Part shown: one piece after another, positions 8,086 through 12,817 of the stretch | Numbering within the stretch: the stretch's first letter is position 1 | How the letters are laid out: each line of letters begins with the position of its first letter | DNA from: an uncultured Prevotellaceae bacterium | GTDB lineage: Bacteria > Bacteroidota > Bacteroidia > Bacteroidales > Bacteroidaceae | DNA length: 12,817 nucleotides | Assembly (NCBI GenBank): GCA_900315105.1 | Contig: OMXX01000105.1 | Span: forward strand, 1-12,817 | Direction: 5' to 3' | Notes under the pieces: model-generated | The model's database searches: none | What the model saw: the letters and a program-made list of their open reading frames with translations, nothing else | Told to the model about the DNA's origin: nothing | Translations under genes and position numbers: made by a program

Positions 8086-9489
8086 ATGTTGAGGCCAAAA
8101 GAAATTGAAATTCCAGAAAAAGCCCCGTTCCAAAATTGTAAATTGGGAAGGGAGAAATATGCTAAAATATTAACGGACATTGTTGGTTATTATGCAAATG
8201 AAGGCTGTGTTCTTGCTCTTAATGCAAAATGGGGAGCAGGCAAAACAACCTTTGTTAAGATGTGGCAACAACAGCTAAAAAATGAGGGCTTTAACACTCT
8301 CTACTTCAATGCTTGGGAGTGTGATTATATGACAGACCCTCTTATTGCTTTAGTGACAGAACTTGAAGAGCTTAAGGGCAACCCCAAGGATTTTCAAGAA
8401 ATTGCGTCTAATATTGGCCGTATTATCTTAGCTGTTGGTGCTTCTGCAGGGAAGCAGTTTGTTAAAAACAAATTAGGCATAGATTCAGAAGTTCTTGATA
8501 GTGCTGTGCATAAGATTTCAGACCTTGGTGAGGAGGCTTTGAAAGAATATAAGAGTCAACAAGGCAGCCTTAAACAGTTTCGTGAGTTACTAGTAAATTA
8601 TGTGGTCTCTGCTTCTAGTAAAACGCCAATCATATTTTTTATTGATGAGTTAGATAGATGTAACCCTGCTTTTGCGGTGCGTTTGCTTGAAAGGGTTAAA
8701 CACCTGTTTTCTATTCCCAATGTCGTTTTTGTGCTATCTATTAACGGCGAGCAACTGGAGCTTGCTATTCAGGGCTATTATGGTTCCTCTTTATTTAATG
8801 CAAAGGAGTACCTGCGTCGTTTTATTGATATTGAATATAATCTTCCAGAGCCAGATCTCTCGTCTTTCTGTCAATATCTCTATCATCAATATGGATTTGA
8901 TGATTTTTTCAAAAACGAGGAAAGGAATGCGAGCAGAGAGCTCCAATATGAAAGCGATTCTTTCTTGAGAATTGTAAAAACCATAGCATCTCCGGAACAG
9001 GTCTCTCTACGCGACATAGAACAAATGTTCATATTTGTTAGGTTGGCACTTAATGGTTTCGCCCCTAGCAGTAAATCTATTCCTGATATTCTCTTTTTGC
9101 TGGTATATTTGAAATTTACAAATAATGATTTGTATCATACTATTGTAAGTCATAAACTTAGTTGCAAAGACTTGCTTGATGAAATAGAAAAGCATGTACC
9201 CAGAAGCAGGACCCTGGAAGAACAGGAGACAAACCCTCGTTCATTTACTTTTGTAATTGCACATTTAATTTTTTTATATAATCTAAAGGAAAACGAAGAT
9301 TACACACAAAATCTTTTTGAAAAACAGGCAAACTCAACGGAGAAGATTTCTATTTTTCATCCGAATCAATTTCAAAAGGAAGTCTTTGATGAAGCTTTAA
9401 ATAGCTATGGGAGTGACTTTAATAACAGAATACCACTCTCATATTTTGTAAACCGAATTGAACTAATGAGTCAATTGACGAAATACTAG
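8086..9489 (+). CDS. KAP-family P-loop NTPase
   Basis: This 467-residue ATPase has NAKWGAGKTT (46-55) as Walker A and IIFFIDELDRC (182-192) as Walker B, followed by the KAP hallmarks LLERVKHLFSIPNVVFVLSING (200-221), QLELAIQGYYG (223-233) and EYLRRFID (241-248). The first glycine of Walker A is alanine (A47), but G52-K53-T54 are intact. KAP NTPases often carry membrane helices inserted in the ATPase domain; here only a short, weakly hydrophobic stretch (about 112-122) is present, so the protein is probably soluble. The C-terminal 200 residues are mostly helical, with no domain I can name. Family members occur in phage-exclusion and defence loci, where they probably act as regulated switches. 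The gene is AT-rich (GC 21/60 in row 8161-8220), like its DUF2971 neighbour. The ATG at 8086 has no evident Shine-Dalgarno. Confidence 0.92.
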   Translation: MLRPKEIEIPEKAPFQNCKLGREKYAKILTDIVGYYANEGCVLALNAKWGAGKTTFVKMWQQQLKNEGFNTLYFNAWECDYMTDPLIALVTELEELKGNPKDFQEIASNIGRIILAVGASAGKQFVKNKLGIDSEVLDSAVHKISDLGEEALKEYKSQQGSLKQFRELLVNYVVSASSKTPIIFFIDELDRCNPAFAVRLLERVKHLFSIPNVVFVLSINGEQLELAIQGYYGSSLFNAKEYLRRFIDIEYNLPEPDLSSFCQYLYHQYGFDDFFKNEERNASRELQYESDSFLRIVKTIASPEQVSLRDIEQMFIFVRLALNGFAPSSKSIPDILFLLVYLKFTNNDLYHTIVSHKLSCKDLLDEIEKHVPRSRTLEEQETNPRSFTFVIAHLIFLYNLKENEDYTQNLFEKQANSTEKISIFHPNQFQKEVFDEALNSYGSDFNNRIPLSYFVNRIELMSQLTKY

Positions 9490-9539
9490 ATATATTGTAT
9501 CACGCCCTCATTCTATAAAAATCGAGCAATCCCACTTAC

Positions 9540-12491
9540 ATGCCAACGCTCCTCAACATAACGTCCAATGAGCTGACTGCGATGGCTGTAGTCGCTGTCA
9601 TTGCAGGGATTGTTACTGCATTCCTCGTGCGGTTCATTATCAGGATGAAGGGTGAGATCAACTTTAGGAATCAGGCAGAGGCGTTGAGGGGTCAAGTCAA
9701 TGAGGCAAGAGAAGAGCTAGAAACGCTGTTACTGCCAACGCATCTGGTGAGTGATGATGACATAGAGCGCTTCAAGACAAGACACCAAGCACTTCTGAAA
9801 AGCATTGATGCCATAGAAGGACACAAATATTTCAACGAAGAGATTTTCAGGGAAACAGGCATTACGCCCTTCAAAGCACATCTGGCTGCCAGTCCTGCGA
9901 AAAAAGAAGAGACCAACAAGGTCTATAACACCATTGTAGAGCTAAAAGATTCTGCTGCCAAAGTGATGGATAACTATCGCTCGTTGGTCCATCCGGCACA
10001 CTATTTTGCACATTCGGAGCTGGAGGATTTCTTCGATTCGTACAACGAGATTAAGGAGAAAGTTGACTTCATTTTCCCTGAGTATGCCCAATTTGTGACA
10101 GACGATGACAGCAAAGAGCTGCCTGCAGTTTTCCAGAGGATAGAGTCTGAGCGAGACGCGCACAACAAAGAGTTCGTGAAGACGGAGCTGGAGGCCAACA
10201 AACTCTACTTTGATCACGTGTTGGGTACATATCCGCTCGACCCGCAGCAGCGAGACTCCATCGTCAAGCTCGAAGATAACTGTCTGGTGATTGCCAGCGC
10301 CGGAAGTGGTAAGACGTCAACGATAGTAGGTAAGGCCAAATATCTGGTGGAAAAGCAACACATCAACCCCGCAAAGATTCTGCTCCTGACATACACGAAG
10401 AAAGCAGCAAACGAACTGTCTGAGCGTATGGAGATAGAGGGGTTGAGTAGTGGCACATTCCACAGTTTGGCCTATCATATCATAGCACAGACAACAGGGC
10501 AAGCACCTTCAATATGCGATGCGGATGTTCCGCTCAATGTGTTCCGTAAGTTGATAGTCGAAGACGAGGACTTCCTTAGTGCCGTTAATAATTATGTGAT
10601 CAACCTTCAGTCGCTCATGAAGTTGGAACACGACTACGTCGATTCCTTTGCATATTTCGAGGACAGAAAGAAATACGGCATTCAAGCTCTGTTTCCCGAT
10701 GTGGACGGCAAGATTATCTTTACACGAAGCGAGGAGGAAAAACGTCTTTGCTCCATCCTCACGCGATTGGGTGTCATGTTCCGCTACGAGTGCGATTATC
10801 CTGTCAACACAAGAACTCCCGAGCGACGGCAATATAAGCCGGACTTTACCATATATTATAAGGATGCCCGGGGACAATGGCAGCGTATATATCTGGAGCA
10901 CTTTGCCCTTGATAGCGACGGGTTGACTCCTCGCTGGTTCGGAGAAGGAACAGCTGGAGGATGGAAATTGGCCAATCTGAAATATATTCAAGGCATTGCC
11001 TGGAAACGGCAGACACACAGAGAGAACCAGACCATCCTGATAGAAACAAGAAGTGCCGACTTCCATGATGGGACGATAGAAGAGAAACTTGTGGCGCAGT
11101 TGAAGAAATACGGCGTCCCCATAAAGCCACGCACCGACAAGGAGCTGTATGACTTGCTGGTACAGCGCAACCGCCAGATGGAGAAGACGGTGTTCACTCT
11201 GTTGCTCTCATTCATCACCCTGATGAAAGCCAATGAGAAGACCATTGATGGATTGCTCAAGACGCTGACGCCGGAGGAGGGCCACATGATGACGGCCAAC
11301 GAGAAGCGCAACAAGTATATACTGACCAAAGTGGTGAAACCCTTCTTTGACGCTTATCAGGCTGAATTGGAGAAGAACTATGAAATAGACTTCACGGATG
11401 CCATAATACAGGCTACGAGCCTCTGTCGCGAAGGACTGTGGAGACACTACGACTACATTCTCGTGGACGAGTTTCAGGATATATCCGTAGACAGATACAA
11501 GCTGTTGCAAGCTTTGCGCTCGGACAAGTCGAAGACAAAGCTCTACTGCGTTGGTGATGACTGGCAGAGTATTTTCCGATTTGCCGGCAGCGATATGGCT
11601 TTGTTCTATGACTTTGAGCAGTATTTCGGCTTTACGGAGTTGTGCAAGATTGAAACGACATACAGATTCCATCAGCCACTCATCGACAAGTCTTCCGCTT
11701 TTGTGATGAAGAATCCCGCCCAGAAGAAGAAAACGATTAAGACACCTGTGGGCGACCGGAAGAAGACAATGCTCAACTTCGTCAAATGCGAATCTAAGGA
11801 TGACGGCGTATTGAAGAAAGTGACGGAAATCATTTCCTCTTTGCCGAAAGACGAAAGCGTTCTCCTCATGGGACGATACAACTACGATGTGATGTCTGTA
11901 GGCTTCAAGGGTAAGATTGACCACAACGACAACCGCATAAAGGTGAATATCGCCGGACGCGATATTTTCTTCTTGTCTGTCCATTCCGCAAAGGGTCTGG
12001 AGGCCGATCATGTGATTCTGGTCAACTGTAATCAAGGAGCCTACGGATTCCCTTCGTTGATAGAGGATGATCCCGTACTGGACTTCGTATTAAGCAGAAG
12101 CGAACAATTCCCATTTGCAGAAGAGCGACGTCTGTTTTACGTAGCAATGACGCGCGCCAAGAAGAGGATGTATATTCTGTACGACAAGCAGCAGCCTTCG
12201 CCTTTCATCAGCGAGTTCCTGCTGAAGCTCGAAATCGGTTCGCATCTTTGTCCCAGATGTCTTGAAGGAAAGGTGGTTCCTATCAAAGACGGCACATCAT
12301 CAAACGGCGCTCCATATCGTTCATTTACGTGTACCAACAATGAAGCTGGATGCGACTTCTTTGAAACGCGATTCGGAGACCTTACACCGCCAGGCATACT
12401 TGTCACAGAAGAGATGACATCCCAAGATATTGAACGTATGCGCGAGAATCGCAGACGAGCAAAGAAGGTTAGATACAATAAAGATTCCTAA
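9540..12491 (+). CDS. Membrane-anchored HelD-like SF1 helicase with inserted PD-(D/E)XK nuclease and C-terminal zinc ribbon
   Basis: This 983-residue protein should unwind and cut DNA. Residues about 14-34 form one hydrophobic helix followed by R31/R35/K37, suggesting an inner-membrane anchor with the body in the cytoplasm. Residues 40-225 are mostly helical, partly coiled coil. Helicase motifs: DPQQRDSIV (234-242), ASAGSGKTS (252-260), LLTYTKKAANEL (282-293), LVDEFQD (641-647), GDDWQSIFRF (672-681), TTYRF (706-710), SVHSAKGLEADHV (813-825) and EERRLFYVAMTRAKK (861-875). Their wording closely resembles E. coli helicase IV (HelD). Residues about 395-510 hold an inserted nuclease: P434-D435, YLEHFAL with E453, and ILIETRSADF (499-508). 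The tail has CPRC (904-907) and C931/C938, a zinc ribbon. GC is high (28/60 in row 9721-9780). The first ATG at 9540 keeps the membrane helix. It lies 50 nt after the KAP gene. Confidence 0.93.
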   Translation: MPTLLNITSNELTAMAVVAVIAGIVTAFLVRFIIRMKGEINFRNQAEALRGQVNEAREELETLLLPTHLVSDDDIERFKTRHQALLKSIDAIEGHKYFNEEIFRETGITPFKAHLAASPAKKEETNKVYNTIVELKDSAAKVMDNYRSLVHPAHYFAHSELEDFFDSYNEIKEKVDFIFPEYAQFVTDDDSKELPAVFQRIESERDAHNKEFVKTELEANKLYFDHVLGTYPLDPQQRDSIVKLEDNCLVIASAGSGKTSTIVGKAKYLVEKQHINPAKILLLTYTKKAANELSERMEIEGLSSGTFHSLAYHIIAQTTGQAPSICDADVPLNVFRKLIVEDEDFLSAVNNYVINLQSLMKLEHDYVDSFAYFEDRKKYGIQALFPDVDGKIIFTRSEEEKRLCSILTRLGVMFRYECDYPVNTRTPERRQYKPDFTIYYKDARGQWQRIYLEHFALDSDGLTPRWFGEGTAGGWKLANLKYIQGIAWKRQTHRENQTILIETRSADFHDGTIEEKLVAQLKKYGVPIKPRTDKELYDLLVQRNRQMEKTVFTLLLSFITLMKANEKTIDGLLKTLTPEEGHMMTANEKRNKYILTKVVKPFFDAYQAELEKNYEIDFTDAIIQATSLCREGLWRHYDYILVDEFQDISVDRYKLLQALRSDKSKTKLYCVGDDWQSIFRFAGSDMALFYDFEQYFGFTELCKIETTYRFHQPLIDKSSAFVMKNPAQKKKTIKTPVGDRKKTMLNFVKCESKDDGVLKKVTEIISSLPKDESVLLMGRYNYDVMSVGFKGKIDHNDNRIKVNIAGRDIFFLSVHSAKGLEADHVILVNCNQGAYGFPSLIEDDPVLDFVLSRSEQFPFAEERRLFYVAMTRAKKRMYILYDKQQPSPFISEFLLKLEIGSHLCPRCLEGKVVPIKDGTSSNGAPYRSFTCTNNEAGCDFFETRFGDLTPPGILVTEEMTSQDIERMRENRRRAKKVRYNKDS

Positions 12492-12525
12492 ATTCCCATT
12501 TCCCAATCAATAAAAACTAAACACT

Positions 12526-12579
12526 ATGAAAAAATACATAAAGCCCACAATGACGGTGGCGAGGATTACCCAGAGTTAA
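12526..12579 (+). pseudogene. Truncated MKKYIKPT-type small ORF (17 codons)
   Basis: ATG at 12526 encodes MKKYIKPTMTVARITQS and then TAA. The start MKKYIKPT is one I associate with small proteins of unknown role in Prevotella, usually a few dozen residues long; here it ends after 17. The coding sense appears to switch to another frame at about 12560-12570, so this looks like the head of a small gene joined to foreign sequence. It begins 34 nt after the helicase stop. Confidence 0.45.
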
Positions 12580-12653
12580 ATGTCAACTTCCGAGACCAAT
12601 TAAACCATCAACAACTGCGCACGATTATAGACGAAGTGTTGAAGGAAGCTTAA
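12558..12653 (+). pseudogene. C-terminal gene fragment of unknown family
   Basis: A different frame from the preceding micro-ORF (the same register as the helicase gene, after its stop) is open to TAA at 12651-12653. It reads GEDYPELNVNFRDQL, then NHQQLRTIIDEVLKEA, which has the look of a real amphipathic C-terminal helix. There is no start codon of its own that makes sense. It is best read as the tail of a lost gene brought in by a deletion or recombination. Confidence 0.35.
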
Positions 12654-12676
12654 AACACATTAATTTATTTTTTAGT

Positions 12677-12742
12677 ATGAAGAAAGTTTTGTTATTTTTG
12701 TTCTTGTTCATCTGCGAACTGTCTTTTCCTGAAAAAGGTTGA
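12677..12742 (+). pseudogene. Start of a secreted-protein gene interrupted by the right IS end
   Basis: ATG at 12677 opens MKKVLLFLFLFICE, a Lys-Lys start and hydrophobic core typical of a signal peptide. The IS-like repeat begins at 12720, inside codon 15, and the frame then runs only into TGA at 12740-12742 within the repeat. The gene was therefore cut after 14 codons, which marks the insertion point. The AT-rich 20 bases before the ATG would suit a Bacteroidetes leader. Confidence 0.55.
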
Positions 12743-12817
12743 CTCTCTTTTAGGCCTTGATAATTACCGTTTTCATATCTATACGGAAAAAGTTGACTCT
12801 CCTCTCTGAGATAAGTT
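12720..12817 (+). mobile_element. Right inverted repeat: end of an IS21-like insertion sequence (cut by window edge)
   Basis: This is the exact reverse complement of bases 1-98. It begins TGTCTTTTCC at 12720, right where the upstream signal-peptide ORF is broken, so the boundary is supported both by the loss of identity with the left copy and by the interrupted gene. Because the same end faces inward on both sides, the two elements lie in opposite orientations. The transposase genes, if any, would be outside the window. Confidence 0.7.
12738..12801. repeat. Paired GTTGACTCTC boxes, 54 bp apart, in the right inverted repeat
   Basis: GTTGACTCTC occurs at 12738-12747 and 12792-12801, the mirror of the boxes at 71-80 and 17-26. 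These are likely transposase-binding repeats. Confidence 0.65.

Noticed and set aside
11208..12035. Long - strand open frame inside the helicase gene
   Set aside because: It lies wholly antisense to helicase motifs II to V, with no domain of its own; a shadow frame.
584..12491. BREX or DISARM locus
   Set aside because: No PglZ, BrxC/BrxL, Lon-like, DrmA or DrmB motifs were seen; a methylase and a KAP ATPase alone do not make either system.
1..12817. Complete transposon with 98-bp terminal repeats
   Set aside because: No transposase, integrase or resolvase lies inside, and the TGT boundary faces inward, so the repeats are more likely ends of elements lying outside.

Overview
The window looks like a draft or metagenomic contig from a Bacteroidales bacterium, probably Prevotella-like. 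The clues are circumstantial: moderate GC that varies along the window, few Shine-Dalgarno sequences, a -7 box of the Bacteroidetes TAnnTTTG type before the first gene, and a relic micro-ORF beginning MKKYIKPT, a start I associate with Prevotella small proteins.

Layout. Both ends carry the same 98-bp sequence in inverted orientation (1-98 and 12720-12817). Its inner edge on each side is exactly a 5'-TGT, and it holds two copies of a GAGAGTCAAC box 54 bp apart. This fits two inward-facing, inverted copies of an IS21-like insertion sequence end, cut by the window edge. Inside the left end lie a dyad of GGTCA/TGACC repeats centred on base 195 and then a beheaded topoisomerase-type zinc ribbon (276-452). 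Six full-length genes follow, all on the + strand with short gaps (584-12491): (1) an HsdR_N-type PD-(D/E)XK nuclease domain joined to DUF4357; (2) a type IIG (Eco57I-like) restriction-methylation enzyme of 998 residues; (3) a second N6-adenine methyltransferase, overlapping gene 2 by 14 nt and carrying an extra C-terminal domain of about 185 residues; (4) a DUF2971 protein; (5) a KAP-family P-loop NTPase; (6) a 983-residue HelD-like superfamily 1 helicase with an N-terminal membrane helix, an inserted PD-(D/E)XK nuclease domain and a C-terminal zinc ribbon. The right flank (12492-12719) holds two gene scraps fused out of frame and the first 14 codons of a secreted protein, cut by the IS end.

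Working together. Genes 2 and 3 form a recognisable Eco57I-type restriction-modification pair: gene 2 cuts and methylates, and gene 3 is the companion methylase. Gene 1 adds a second nuclease of the restriction type. Genes 4 and 5 are much more AT-rich in the rows sampled than genes 1 and 6, and may be a separately acquired two-gene module (KAP ATPase plus DUF2971 effector). Gene 6 is a DNA-processing helicase-nuclease probably tethered to the inner membrane. The region is best read as an IS-bounded defence island. The least-described parts are the DUF2971-KAP pair, the extra domain on the methylase, and the membrane-anchored helicase-nuclease.
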